The position numbers and the translations under genes were made by a program. A stretch of 64,000 nt of DNA. Origin: Physcia stellaris. Lineage: Eukaryota; Ascomycota; Lecanoromycetes; Caliciales; Physciaceae. Position 1 is the stretch's first letter, and each line of letters opens with the position of its first letter. The notes under the pieces were generated by a model. It was not told the DNA's origin, searched no databases, and saw nothing but the letters and a program-made list of their open reading frames with translations. The stretch lies in assembly GCA_018902385.1 (NCBI GenBank), contig JABSSW010000062.1:176619-240618 (forward strand), read 5' to 3'. Positions 1-10,980 of the stretch are shown here, one piece after another.

Positions 1-1190
1 CAGTAGCGCTGAGAGCGTTGCTGATAGATACGCATTTGCTCTTGGTGGAGCTCAGAGTCGAGGATAAAAGTGCGGCGGCATTAGAGGCACAAGGCAGAAC
101 AGTCCATCCCTGGTCTATCTCCCCTGCGCTATCAGATCGCCAAAAGTAGGAAGAATCTTATCCCACCGAATTTGCTGGCAAAGGGTATCATGAATAGCTT
201 GACCTAGGAGTTCCTCAAAACTACATTCTTGAACTAAAAGTCCGGACGCGGGAGATATGATGGGAATTTGAAGCCTATGTGACTCAAAACTCCCTGCCAT
301 CGGCTTATAGATGTCCTTCACCACATCTCCAGACCCATAGAGATGTAGGGCATGGAAGGGTGTCTCAATAGGCAAGAAGTGAGCCTTCAGTTTCGTAGTG
401 CTCAACAGATCCTCGAGTATGCTTGGTAGTCCACTGATGGTCACATTGGTCGGAGTGACAGTGCTTATAAACGGAAGATTTCTCTTCGGTATACCCTTAA
501 AAGATCAACATAACTCTGGTCAGAAATAGAGGACGTTTCCTACCCTTTTCAGTGCATAATCCTCGATTAATTCCGCAGCAGGTTTCTCCGATAAAGCGAC
601 TACAGCAGACCACGACTTTGGCCTTGAAAACTGTGGCCTTTCCAGATCTCGCTGAACCTTGAATGAGTGGAGGCCAGTCCGGAACGATTGAATAACCGCC
701 TGTATACCAGCTGGTATGAGCTCAGCGATGCTTCGAGAAGTTGAGATGGCAGCTGTGGCAAACGATCCAGTGCAAAGCCCAAGCATATACGTGTTTTCTG
801 AGGTAGGATACACGAGTTGAGGCTTTCCGTAATGGCTAACGATAAGTGGTCAGCAATGCGCGCTACGTAGTCGACAAAAGCATGGTACTACCTGATGAAA
901 CGGCCAATCTGATACACGGAGAGGAGTGCGAATCGTAAAGCCGGTGCCCCTTCCGTCTGATTGACATTTTCAAGAAGATCAGCCAATTCCGTAAATCTTG
1001 GCAGCCAATTCTGTTCTAGCTGTGACAGCGAGGCAAACTCGTGACGAAACGCAAATGAAACGCGAGTAAAGAAGTCGGAAAGGCTGGCATTGCCCCTAAT
1101 ATGTATGAGCTGCTTGAGGTCTCGCTGGAAGCTGTAGGTCAAGTCACCGAAGACGACTATCGTCTTCATGGGAGGCGAAAGGCCGTTCAT
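1..1190 (-). CDS. Non-reducing polyketide synthase, N-terminal SAT domain (partial, runs off the left edge)
   Basis: This is the start of a non-reducing iterative PKS. The visible part is the starter-unit acyl transferase (SAT) domain, which loads the starter onto the PKS carrier protein. I read exon 1 at 1190-892, exon 2 at 835-544 and exon 3 from 495 leftward, with introns of 56 and 48 nt carrying GT-AG ends. The N-terminus contains the TIVVFGDLT strand typical of SAT domains. The GLCTG motif puts the nucleophilic Cys near residue 121, and PFHALHLY near residue 245 supplies the His. The start at 1190 fits the usual short SAT N-terminus. At about 117-124 the reading frame closes (stop at 115-117), yet SAT-like coding continues in another frame to base 1. 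The break sits at a run of four G on the coding strand, so it is either a one-base deletion or a sequencing error. KS, AT, PT and ACP domains would lie outside the window. Confidence 0.85.
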
Positions 1191-1342
1191 GTTGAATGGA
1201 GTAGAATTTACCCGGTAAAGTAGTACTGATCATTCGTTGTACAACCCAACCACCAGACTATATACGTTGATGTATTTGGTCTCCCAAGGGTTTGGTAAGT
1301 TGTGCGTAATTATGGTCTGCAGCCCGAAATCCGGGTAGAAAA

Positions 1343-1558
1343 TTATGCCGCGTCAGCCCATGGGATTCTTAGCTCATGATAACGTTTCGATGCAACGTTA
1401 TGATAGTCTGCTGCCCGAAGGTCCCCGGGAAAGAATATTGCGGCGTCTGCCATGTTAGCTGGACCGAGGTGAAGACTCGGTAAGCATATCATGTACTCGC
1501 ACAACAGCGGATGTTCTCCATCGCAGACACGAAAGAGTCGTTCTAAAAGGTTTGTCAT
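1343..1558 (-). CDS. Small ORF between divergent cluster genes, unrecognised
   Basis: A 71-residue open frame lies between the PKS start and the EthD gene. It starts with MTNLLERLFRVCDGEHPLL and contains a short hydrophobic, acidic segment FFPGDLRAADYHN. I do not recognise a family. It has no obvious signal peptide or membrane helix. It may be a real small gene, a relic exon or a chance frame in the roughly 600-bp bidirectional promoter region. Confidence 0.25.
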   Translation of the reverse strand: MTNLLERLFRVCDGEHPLLCEYMICLPSLHLGPANMADAAIFFPGDLRAADYHNVASKRYHELRIPWADAA

Positions 1559-1590
1559 TGTTCATTTGAGTCTCTAGGCTGATAATGAAA

Positions 1591-1601
1591 CCGGTGAGCG
1601 A
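1591..1601 (+). promoter_or_regulatory. AflR-like binding palindrome (one mismatch)
   Basis: The site reads CCGGTGAGCGA. It differs only in the first base from the AflR consensus TCG-N5-CGA (extended form TCGSWNNSCGR). It lies 199 bp upstream of the EthD start and 401 bp upstream of the divergent PKS start. Binding is inferred from the AflR-type regulator in this cluster. Confidence 0.4.
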
Positions 1602-1799
1602 ATTGGTACAAGGCACACATCGGGAAGTACCGGTGTTGTTCTTGACGGTATACCGTCGTGTATCACTGCTGACCGAGAGCTATCGGCGATGAGTTTGTTG
1701 TTTACTATAACTGAGCCGACCCTGCTTTCAAATACGCAATCCAAATCACGTTTGGAAAGTTGTATCAGCTCTTGCTCACCGCTACTACCCTGTAAGAAA

Positions 1800-2328
1800 A
1801 TGGGATCCTTCAGCCAAGAACCTCGGCGCTTGTTCCAATGGACGGTCTGTGCTTATCGTAAGCCCGGCATGAGCGAAGAGGATTACCACCAGTACATGAG
1901 TCAGAAGCATGCGCCATTGGTCAAAGGCGTTCTGGCAAAATATGGAATCGTGAAGTTTTCCATGGCAAGCATTGAATTTACGCCAGGTCAGCCAGCAAGG
2001 TCGAACTGACCCACTCTCTTAGACACATAATACAAGCGAGACACGAAAATTGATGGCAAAAATTGCTGGCCCCCAGTTCGACAACCATGCCGACTACGAT
2101 TGCTTCGTGCAGGCTATCTTCAAGGATGTCGAGGACTTCGTTCGTATGAAAGCAGACCCATATTATAGGGAGGTGGTAGCCCCAGACCACGAGAACTTTG
2201 CGGATACAACGCGATCGAGGTATGTAGGTGCGTCAATGATGGAGCCCTAGCGACTGATTCATTGTTGTTGAAGCATGACAACGGGATGGGTTGAAGATCA
2301 TGTCCTCGATGGGAAGATTGTTGAGTAA
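1800..2328 (+). CDS. EthD-domain protein (decarboxylase/dehydratase-like tailoring protein)
   Basis: A 138-residue EthD-domain protein (dimeric alpha+beta barrel fold). Small proteins of this family sit in many fungal aromatic polyketide clusters and act as decarboxylases or dehydratases on PKS products. Exons are 1800-1964, 2023-2219 and 2274-2328. The second intron is GT-AG (54 nt). The first appears to be a GC-AG intron (58 nt, GCAAGC...CTTAG), and only this choice keeps the EthD frame continuous. Family features are RKPGMSEEDYHQYMSQKHAP near the N-terminus, the central DYDCFVQAIFKDVEDFVRM and the later DHENFADTTRS. The upstream in-frame ATG at 1689 would add 37 unlike residues, so I chose 1800. 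It is divergent from the PKS. The exact substrate cannot be read from the sequence. Confidence 0.85.
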
Positions 2329-2917
2329 TTTTTGCATCTGGGCTTATCATTGATTGGATACACTGGAGACAAGAGCCAATCGCATCGAGGAACAGACGTA
2401 GAGGATTTGGTCTGTTAAAGAGGTCAGCACTACCGGAGATAACTAGATAGATTACCCAATTCTAGACTTCAATAGGTGCTTGAATAAGATTTCACTTCAG
2501 CTCGACTTGACTACAGCTTATTCAATTATTCTGCAAAACTTGGCAGCATCGACGAGGGATCTGTGCTCAACTGAAGGAGGCAATACAGTTAATCGTTTTA
2601 GAAGACGCAAGTTCATCCTGCATCACTCGCTAGTAGATCCTTCTTGGTGTGTAGCAGTGTCCTGTCATGACAGCCCAGATTGCGATGGTCACATTGCTTT
2701 CAATATCCATTTGGCTTTAGTGTACCTTTCCTATTTTGACAAAGTCTAATACTTATCTATCAGGTAGCTCCAACACATTTTGAGAACACGGGAATGGACA
2801 AGATCCAAAGACTGTTCTTCCACAACGTCATTCTGAAGGTATTCAAGGGGCTATAATCAAGGAGCTATTCTATCTCCTGCCTATCGTACTTCAGTAATCC
2901 ATCCAAATACTGTTTTC
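2329..2917. other. Intergenic, convergent 3' ends
   Basis: This lies between the 3' ends of the EthD gene and the O-methyltransferase gene. An 89-codon open frame on the plus strand (2480-2749) has no recognisable motif and is probably chance. I see no RNA gene or repeat. Confidence 0.6.
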
Positions 2918-4130
2918 CTACACTTTGGCCGGGCGCTGGATTTCGATGATCGAGTGTTGACTTCCTTCAGGTCGTCGTATAGCGACGATTTGCAGTTGCT
3001 CGTCCACGCTGTGAATCAAAGCTTGCCAGTCCTCGACCTCCCTCTCTTTAGCCTTCAAGACCTGTCGCATCATCAGGTCTTTCTGACGCAAGGCTGCCTC
3101 TAATGTCTGAGAGCTTGTTCCTGGTGTAGGGAGAACCATGTCCATGATAACGATCCGGCTACCCTCTTTCAATACCTCAGCCAGTGCCTTCAGAATTCTC
3201 CTTGCATCTGAGTCGGCCCAGTCGTGGATGATCATTCGTAAGAGGTAGACGTCAGCATCTTTCACTGGCTGTGGCGTAAAGAAGTCATGTTCGATGAATT
3301 CAATCCTTCCCGAGACATCTGGGGGAAGCGATATGGCTTGAACTCGAGCGTTGAGGATAGGTTCTTGAAGATCCTGGACGATGAAGCGAAGATTTGGAAA
3401 TTTGTTTGCCAGTGCAATCGAGGCGCTCCCTGAGCTGCCGCCAACCTGTGCTGTATCAGTACTAGTTGATACTGCAACGAACCAGAAAGATATCTCATAC
3501 GTCAACGACTTTGGCTTCTCCCAGCGTGGCCCAGTCAAGCCCATGTAGAAGATGATTCACGCTAGCTCCCGCATGTACCGTGGACTGGCTCTTCATGTAC
3601 TTTCCAAATTCTGCACTGAGCTCTGGATTCTCTCTGAGATGGTCGAAAAATGGGAGCTCAGTCTTCATGGCCAGATTGTATGCCGTCTCGTTGCCCTTGG
3701 CTGGGTCGGGCCACAGTCTAGTGGCTTGCGTGAACGCACTCATGCATGGCACAGAGCGATTAAGCAGGTACGACAGCCACGTCGCCATGTTCGCATTTTC
3801 AACAAAGACGGCCGAAAGCGCACTATGAGTTAGCCTTCCGTCTCCAGTTTCGGACAGAATGTTGACCGTCATTGCCATGCGTGCTACGGAGCGGAGGGTC
3901 GACTCTGGTACTTCGAGTTTTGTCGCAAGATCTGCATATGAGATGGATCCAGGTTGTAATGGGACTTCAGGGAAAGCCTTGAACGTCCATAGCCATTCAA
4001 TGCAATAGTATTGCTGTTGCTGTACCAGTATGTTCGTCAAGAAGTCGCTCGGCTGCTGCGTGAGCTGCACAATCCGCGTCGCCGAATCGAAAATATCTTG
4101 TCGCGTTCGAAGTTCTGTGAAGGCCTCCAT
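2918..4130 (-). CDS. O-methyltransferase (plant COMT-like fungal type)
   Basis: A 385-residue SAM-dependent O-methyltransferase of the fungal group that methylates phenolic hydroxyls of aromatic polyketides. Exons are 4130-3501 and 3445-2918, separated by a 55-nt GT-AG intron (3446-3500), which splits the SAM motif I so that VVDV joins GGSSGS. The N-terminal half is a helical dimerisation domain with a winged-helix-like stretch (SISYADLATKLEVPESTLR). Further family features are the acidic FIVQDL after motif I, HDFFTPQPVKDADVYLLR, and IIHDW with the catalytic-type His. The length fits the family (about 380-420). It is transcribed divergently from the P450, with about 400 bp of shared promoter holding an AflR-like site. 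It probably methylates a hydroxyl made by the PKS or the P450. Confidence 0.9.
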
Positions 4131-4296
4131 TGTGGATTCAGTGTGCAGTCACTATGGACCGTCCGTTCTAATCAGACCATTAACACTCCTAGCACAGTCT
4201 TGTGTGGCAGTTCAATCTAGTTTTCATGTATCGGAAATTTGGACGGATACGTCGGTTTTGCTCTCGGTGAGTCTGTACCCAGTAAAATAAAAAGCG

Positions 4297-4307
4297 TCGC
4301 TCAGCGT
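4297..4307 (-). promoter_or_regulatory. AflR-like binding palindrome (one mismatch) in the OMT/P450 promoter
   Basis: The plus strand reads TCGCTCAGCGT. Its complement shares the ten bases CGCTGAGCGA with the site at 9023-9033. One base of the TCG-N5-CGA palindrome is changed. A partial match (TCGGTGAGTCT) lies about 30 bp to the left. The site is central in the shared promoter of the methyltransferase and the P450. Confidence 0.4.
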
Positions 4308-4532
4308 CATGTCGAGCTTACATAAGTGGAGTTCTGTGAGCCACCGGAGATTGAGGATAGAAATCGCTTTCTAGTAGTGTAAGATCTATATCCTAATTGC
4401 GACTCCCATTTGACAAGACCTTAGTCTCATCTCATCTCATCTCATTTCGTTCCAGAGACAGCCCAACATTACGGATTGGACATAGTCAGCGTAATACCGA
4501 AGGTGTTTGTGTAACCACCTAATATTACAATC

Positions 4533-6229
4533 ATGAATATACTTTATACAAATGCTTTGCCAATCGCAGCAGGTGTTATACTTTCATTTACCGCTTTTGT
4601 CCTATGGACTCGCCAGAAGAGACCGCTTAACAAGATCGATGGGCCAAAAGGCAACCTTCTGTTCGGTATCGGCCTGAGTCTTCCCCCAAAAGCAACGCAA
4701 AGACTACGTGAATGGGCCCAGCAGTATGGGGAAGTTTACAAGATTCGCATTGGCTGGTATCACTGGGTTATACTGAACAGCCCTGAGGCGATTAAGGAGG
4801 TTTTGGACAAACAGGTACATAGTAGTCTTCCCTTCTTGATTGTATAGACTTTAATAAACTTCACTGTGTAGTCGATCTCATGTTCGTCGAAAATGCCAGC
4901 ACCGATAGGGGAACTGGTCGTCGGAAACATGAGGATGTTGACCATGCCTTATGGTCCGAAATGGCGTGCATATCGCACAATTGTGCACACTTTGTTGACA
5001 CCGAAGATGGTCCAGACGTTCATTCCAGTTCAAACGCTGGAGATGAAACAGCTGATGTACAATCTGGCTTTCGAGAATTTCAACAACGCCGCTTTCTACG
5101 GGCATCTTCGTCGAGCCCTTTTCTCCATCATGATGACGGCAGTTTACGGAAGACGTATCGATCGCGTAGATCATGAAGATATTAGGTACTCTCAGCAGAG
5201 CGGCCAGCTTCTTGGAAAACTCGGAAAGGCCGGAACATTCATCGAGGATGAGATTCCTCCGCTAGCGAGACTTCCAGCATGGATGCAGCCGTCAAGGAAG
5301 AAGGCGCTTGAGCATGCCAAATGGGTTCTTTGGGTCAAGATGCGGATGTGGAATAGTTTGCAAGAACAATTTGATAATGGTTCTGCACCGGATTGCTACG
5401 GAGCGGACATCATGCGGAGCGACTACGCGTCGCAAGGACTTGTGAAAGAAGACTGTGCTTGGATTGCAGGAGGTATGCCAGCCTGTATCTTTTAGTGGAG
5501 TCAGTCACTGATGTTTCTGCAGGTCTTGTGGAAGCTGGATCCCAGACGTCTGCAGGAACACTTAGCAACCTCATTCTTTACCTTGCTGCGACACCCAAGG
5601 CTCAGATCAAGGCATTCGAAGAGCTTCAAGCAGTGGTCGGAGAAACTCGTGCCCCAACATACGATGATCTCGCCAATCTACCCTATATCAACGCATGTCT
5701 CAAAGAAATTTTGCGCCTTTGTCCTGCCCCGCCATGGATCTTGAGACATTTTACCGACAACGAGGTCGTTTACAAAGGCTATGTCATCCCCAAAGGCGTG
5801 GCTATCGTCGGTAACACAGCGGCGATCCACTTTGACCCCATTCGATACCCCGATCCGTTCGAATTCAAGCCCGAGCGTTACATCAAACACACCAAGAGGT
5901 CAGCGGAGTATGCCGCCATGGCGGACCCTTATGCACGGGATCACTTTACTTTCGGCGCTGGCCGAAGAATATGCCCTGGGTCGCGGTTCGCCGAGAACGC
6001 GCTGCTGATAGCTTTGGCAAATATGGTTTGGGCGTTTGAAATCAAGCCACCCCCAGTTGTGGCTGGAGAGAAGGAGACAGGACGGGTTGCCGCGATGAAC
6101 CTGTCTGACGACGCATTTGATGAGGCGCCGGTGAAATCTGCGAAGCCGTTCAAGGTGGTGTTCTCGCCGCGCAGCGAAGCGAGGCTCCAGATTGTCAGAC
6201 AAGACTGGCTTGCGCAGGGAAAAGCGTAG
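4533..6229 (+). CDS. Cytochrome P450 monooxygenase
   Basis: A 529-residue microsomal P450. Exons are 4533-4814, 4872-5472 and 5523-6229, with introns of 57 and 50 nt. An N-terminal hydrophobic anchor (about residues 8-26) is followed by the Pro/Gly hinge IDGPKGNLLFG. The I-helix shows AGSQTSAGT. The K-helix ExxR is E356/R359 (KEILR). FKPERY matches the PERF region, and the heme loop FTFGAGRRICPG places the thiolate Cys near residue 445. All key residues are present, so the enzyme should be active. The C-terminus continues about 80 residues past the heme loop, normal for fungal families close to the O-methylsterigmatocystin oxidoreductase type. It likely hydroxylates or oxidises the aromatic core. 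The CYP family cannot be fixed by eye. Confidence 0.92.
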
Positions 6230-6286
6230 ACGATGCCCGTAGAGTGATGAAGACGGTGTCATTTACTCGCTCAGCTCGCGGGTAGC

Positions 6287-6342
6287 GAGCCAAGTGAATC
6301 GGGACGAGCCAAGTGAATCGGGACGAGCCAAGTGAATCGGGA
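6287..6342. repeat. Three-copy 19-bp tandem repeat
   Basis: The unit GAGCCAAGTGAATCGGGAC is repeated three times, the last slightly cut short. It lies about 60 bp after the P450 stop codon, in its 3' untranslated region or terminator zone. Confidence 0.9.
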
Positions 6343-6981
6343 GATCCTCGATTGCAAAACATTCGCTGTTCCTTGGCATTGGTCCCTTCGCCAACTCTCA
6401 AACATTACCTAATATTCGAATGACTGCAAGCGAAAGGTTGCCCCTCATTTTCAATTTGGTGAATCTTCTGCTTTAAACATTCTCGTGATTGGCTCGGTTG
6501 TCTCTAGCAGTACTGTATAGCGAACCCCCGTCGGCTCCGAGTGCAAATTACCGACGTCATTATCGTGGTCTAAAATTTTGATCTTTTTACCTCTGATCCT
6601 ATATGGCCTTTGATCACCGTCGCTAAGTAGACTGTGACTTCAAAATGTGACTGTTGACTTTGTTGAGTTACCCAATAGCTATCCCAAAACCCAGGTATTC
6701 CAGAAATGGTATAGCCAATCGAAATCGATACAACATCCTTTTGTTCTCCTGCACGTCAGTAAATCCGGTCACTGTCTCTTCTACAAAGTGCCCTGACTCC
6801 CTATCAGGTGATTTGCCGCATCCACCCTTTCACGGCGAAAGTGCTGCCTGCAGGATGCAGCGATCCTCGGGTCTCGGTTCTCACGTTTCAGCTCGGCTAC
6901 GGTGGCCACGGCGAGCGTGTAAGACCACACATCGCCAAATCTCTCCTCAGTATAACAGGCTGAAACCTCAACAATAGATCG

Positions 6982-6992
6982 TCGTAATACGA
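6982..6992. promoter_or_regulatory. TCG-N5-CGA palindrome upstream of first SDR
   Basis: The site reads TCGTAATACGA, an exact TCG-N5-CGA, although its centre does not fit the extended AflR consensus. It lies 55 bp before the SDR start codon. A chance match is possible, since this six-base pattern is expected about once in 4 kb. Confidence 0.35.
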
Positions 6993-7046
6993 CACAACTC
7001 GTTGCTACAATCATAGGCTTGGAGGGCAAGACACCTGACATCTGTC

Positions 7047-8171
7047 ATGGCACACACTCCCAATCCCCTTCCTGACCTCCCAAGGCCAACAAAGGCATAC
7101 CACAAGACCGTGTATCCCTATGTCTCTCCCTCCCGGCCAGAGCTCAATGTTTCAGGGAAGACGGTCTTTGTTACCGGAGGAGGTTCGTTATCACCCACGC
7201 CTAGGTCCTTCACTTCTTCTTGGATATTGTATGATTAATGGAAAAGTTCAGCTGGCGGCATAGGACAAGGAATCTGCAAAGCCTTCGCACAGGCGGGTAT
7301 CGACCGCATAATCATTGTGGGACGAACGATGTCAACCCTTGCCAAGCTCAAGAGCGAAATGGAGTCCGAATTTCCAAAGCTAGAGATCATAGTACACGCA
7401 GCTTCCGTTACCGATGAATCTGCCATCCGATCCATCGTTCGTTCAAGCGGAAAGATTGACATCGTAGTCAGTGCTGCTGCTATATGCCATACAACAACGC
7501 CGCCTTCAACTATCGCCGCCTCGGAGCTCTCCGAGATCCTGCAAACAAATACCGTGGGCCCTTTCCTCGTCATTAGCACGATCCTCCACGAACGTTCCAT
7601 CCGAGGCTGGGATCACGAGGTTAAGGTTATTTATGTCAGCAGCGCGTTGAGCCACACACACATCTGCCATTTGTCGGGTTACGCGGCGAGCAAGGCAGCG
7701 ATGAATTTGCTGTGCTTGCATCTCAGTATTGAGTGGGGTTCGCGTGGTGTCTCCGTCTTCGCTATCCATCCCGGCTTGATTTATACTACATTGACTGGAA
7801 AAGTGTTTCCCAAGGATTCACCAATTTGGGAAGACGGTAAGTCTCATCTCATCACTTTTTCTTCTCCCTTTTGCCATTATTTCCGCATCCGACAACCCAA
7901 GCTCCAAAGGAGTACCATTCATGGAGATGCTGACGTATTTTATGCGAGCACAGCGAGCTTGTCAGCAGGATTCTGCGTGTGGCTGTGCCATCCCGAGGCA
8001 GCATTTCTAAGTGGTAAAGTCCTGTGGGCGCAATGGGACGTTCCGGAGCTGTTGGCGCAGAAAGAGTGGATTGAGAAGAATCCTTGGCATTTGGAGATAG
8101 GTCTTAACCTGCCAACGACAGAAAGACCGACGGAGGATTTCTTCGTTGTAGACACAAGAATTAGGAATTAA
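7047..8171 (+). CDS. Short-chain dehydrogenase/reductase (SDR)
   Basis: A classical SDR of about 312 residues, probably an NAD(P)(H)-dependent ketoreductase acting on a carbonyl or alcohol of the polyketide. Exons are 7047-7182, 7252-7836 and 7954-8171. The first intron (69 nt) splits the cofactor loop, giving the TGGG...GIGQG pattern once spliced. The last intron (117 nt, GTAAGT...CACAG) is in frame and free of stops, so retention would give a 351-residue form. Removing it restores the family-typical LSAGFCVWL stretch. Active-site features are the Ser of IYVSSAL and the YAASK motif. IHPGLIYT follows the active site as usual. The C-terminal WAQWDVPELLA is typical of fungal cluster SDRs. Confidence 0.88.
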
Positions 8172-8801
8172 ACATAGATACACGCTAAGAGATTGCTAAT
8201 CTGTCTTCTCAACAACGAAGGCACAAAATGAATGCTACAATTATATGTTCAAAACTACAGCAATGGGTGTTATGTAGAGTACCTCGTATGAAGCGAGACA
8301 GGCCGGACGGGCACCTCTCAAATATGCAGCCTCAACCATGCGGAATGACTCTAGATGTGTAGAGAGGTGAGACACTACTTAAATCGTGATCCAAGACACC
8401 AAGCTTAAGCGACACAGCTAATAGAATACAGAAGATGTCACTGTCAACCCCAAAGCGAGAAGTCGCTCTCACGGAAAGACTATCCGGGTTCCAGCGTTGG
8501 CACCCTAGTGAGTACGGATCTAGGGTTTGGACATGATCTATTGGTTGGTCATCCGTCATCGTAAATAGAGAGTATGACAAGACAAGCTAATGTAAGTTAC
8601 CCGTGGTCATTCATCCGGTTTCCGGCTCACGAGCATATGCGAGGTGAGATGCACATCTTGCAGCTCCCCCTGCATAGATGCTGTTGCCACGTGGGAGATG
8701 CAGTTCGAAAACCATCTTGCTGGTCTCTACAATGATGCACCTGATCTTGAGCTGGGGCATCGATTCCTTTTTGCTACTGCCACAGCTGATTGCACTGAAT
8801 C

Positions 8802-8812
8802 TCGGTGAGCGA
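8802..8812. promoter_or_regulatory. AflR-type palindrome, full match
   Basis: The site reads TCGGTGAGCGA. It fits both the simple TCG-N5-CGA and the extended TCGSWNNSCGR forms of the AflR site, and lies about 525 bp upstream of the FAD oxidase start. Confidence 0.5.
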
Positions 8813-9022
8813 GGTTTATCAGATATCAGCTGCGGCGTAGAGTTGTTTGATCTGACCCGCTGGTGTGGCACCTTGTATCATTTTCTTTCCAATTATAGTA
8901 ACGAGTTGCCATGTTGACATCTCCCAGATTATGCTATCTCCCACCATGAGTATTATTTTGCCTAACAAAGATTTCATACTGCCACCTTTTCGCGCTTCCT
9001 ACAACTTCGACTTTAGCAGTAT

Positions 9023-9033
9023 CCGCTGAGCGA
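9023..9033 (+). promoter_or_regulatory. AflR-like palindrome (one mismatch)
   Basis: The site reads CCGCTGAGCGA, one base from the AflR consensus. Ten of its bases recur in the OMT/P450 promoter. It lies about 305 bp upstream of the FAD oxidase start. Confidence 0.4.
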
Positions 9034-9337
9034 AGTCATGGTAGCTACAAAATCACAAAATGAAAGGATCAGCTGGACCATGCCTCAGCCACCATCGCTC
9101 ATCTCGTAGATCGCATTCCTATCCCAGCTGCGGCGGAGTATCATATGACGAGATGAATTCTGCACAATTCGAAATGGTTGCATCCAGAACTCCAGCGGAC
9201 CTCGCCGCAGCTGAGGTCTCAAAATGGCCTTGGTACAAGGAGATCTTCCAAGACTATATAACCTGGATAAGATACCCTCCAAACAAAATGCATCTCCCAT
9301 CTTATCATTCATTCTCTGGTGTTCTAGTTCTTATACC

Positions 9338-10980
9338 ATGTCTCTCTTTTCCATTTTCAAAGCTACATTCGTGGCCAGTTTTATTATCACTATTGCAGCC
9401 TCGCCAATTGCAAGCCTCAACAAGGACCTCAAACCACTGCTTTCACCTAATGCGGCAATTTGGTATCCTGGTTCCCAGGGCTATATAAATGCCACCAACA
9501 GATGGAGCTCCGATACTAATCCAGGCCTTGATGTGGTGGTAGGTGTCGCAGCCGAGAAAGATGTGCAGGCGACTGTAAGTGTGAATTTTCTACCTAAACT
9601 TTGCTCTTATCATTTTGGAACCCAGCTTTCGATGTCTGGACTTGATTGTTGACCTCATGTCTCATCAGATCAAATACGCCAACTCCCACTCCATCCCCTT
9701 TCTCGCTATCAATGGCGGCCATGGTACATCCAGTTACCTCAACAACATAAAATCAGGCATCGGAATTTACATGCGTGGCCTCAAAGGCGTCTCCCTTAAC
9801 CCTCAAAACTCCTCACAAGCCATCGTCCTCGGTGGTACTATATCGGCGGAAGCTATTCAGGGGTTCACAAGCTTCAAGAAGCAATCTACAGCCGGTGGCT
9901 GCGACTGCACAGGTTTCACGTCGCCGATGCTAGGCGGTGGACACGGATGGCTTCAGTACGTCTTTTGCGCGCGCGGTTATACAAGAGTGGAAATGCTGAC
10001 TTCAATCCGTTAACAGAGGCCGCTACGGACTCATGACCGACAATCTCGTGTCGGCACGCGTAGTCCTTGCGAATGGAAGCGCAATCTCGGTTGATGCTAA
10101 ACAACACTCGGATCTATACTGGGGTCTTCGAGGCGCAGGCCACAACTTCGGGATCGTCACCTCTGTCAATTACCAAGTCTACGATACAACTCCCGAGAAC
10201 GACGGGTTTGCAACCGCGACCTTCACCTTCACCCAAGACAAAATGGAAGCCGTTTTCACAATAGCAAACCGTTGGCTAGCAGAAAAACACCGTCCCATCG
10301 AACTCACGCATTACGCCATCTTCACAAATAATCCCACCATAGACCCCAAACCGATTATCATCTTCTTGGTCTATTGGCAAGGTCCTGGTCCCATCCCCTC
10401 CAAGTACTTGCAACCCCTCAACGCACTTAAGCCGGTCAGCCTTGCAAAGGCCCATGTCGATCTCCTCAGCGCGAATGCCAACACCGGCGCCTCACTCGAC
10501 GGGCCAGCTTGCGCACACGGAAATGGAAGGCAGAGTTTCCCAGTCGACCTCGACACCTGGGATCTCCGTAATCTGCGCTCCGTGCTCAATATTTTTGCGA
10601 CTTTCGCCTCCGGACCCCTTAAGAACTCGGTCATGCTTCTCGAAGGCTTCGCCACGAACCGCGTGCTCGAGATCGACCCCGCCAGCACTGCGTATGCGTA
10701 TCGCGAGAGCCAGCTTCTTGCCTCGCCGCTCCTGACTTATCCGGCGGGGAATAGGACGCTGGATGCGGAGGTGGCGGCTAAAGGGAAGCAAATTCGGGCG
10801 GCGTTGGTGAAGGGCTCAGAGGGCGGGCAGCTGAGGGCATACGTGAATTATGCGAACGGTGATGAGAGTCAAGAGAGCGTGTACGGGTATGAGAAGTGGC
10901 GGCTGGAGAGGCTGAGGGCGTTGAAGAGGAGTTATGATCCAACTGGGAGGTTTAACTTCTATGAGCCGATCAAGATTTAG
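9338..10980 (+). CDS. Secreted FAD-linked oxidoreductase (berberine-bridge-enzyme-like, PCMH-type)
   Basis: A 495-residue flavoprotein of the FAD_binding_4/BBE superfamily. Such enzymes oxidise C-H, C-N or phenolic substrates and pass electrons to O2. Exons are 9338-9574, 9669-9955 and 10017-10980. An N-terminal hydrophobic stretch (about residues 4-21, ending near ASPIAS) looks like a signal peptide. The FAD domain shows NGGHG with the covalent-type His near residue 97, and GGCDCTG with Cys near 157/159, followed by LGGGHGWLQGRYGL; together these suggest bicovalent flavin. The C-terminal BBE segment is complete (Y...NY, then YDPTGRFNFYEP). I chose the ATG at 9338 over an upstream in-frame ATG at 9224 because only it begins with the signal peptide. 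In the cluster it could perform ring closure or oxidative coupling. Confidence 0.9.

Larger units (their letters stand above)
6230..7046. promoter_or_regulatory. Intergenic region between P450 and first SDR
   Basis: About 800 bp without a convincing gene. It holds a small tandem repeat at 6287-6342, an imperfect AflR-like sequence TCGCTCAGCTC at 6267-6277, and a TCG-N5-CGA match just upstream of the SDR. Open frames here show no family features. Confidence 0.5.
8172..9337. promoter_or_regulatory. Intergenic/promoter region of the FAD oxidase
   Basis: About 1.17 kb without a recognisable gene. Short open frames on both strands carry no motif. It holds the best AflR-like palindrome of the window (8802-8812) and a second near-match (9023-9033). 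A TATA-like ACTATATAACC lies about 90 bp before the FAD oxidase start. Confidence 0.55.

Noticed and set aside
2480-2749. 89-codon plus-strand open frame between EthD and the methyltransferase
   Set aside because: No family features, no plausible splicing partner; probably chance.
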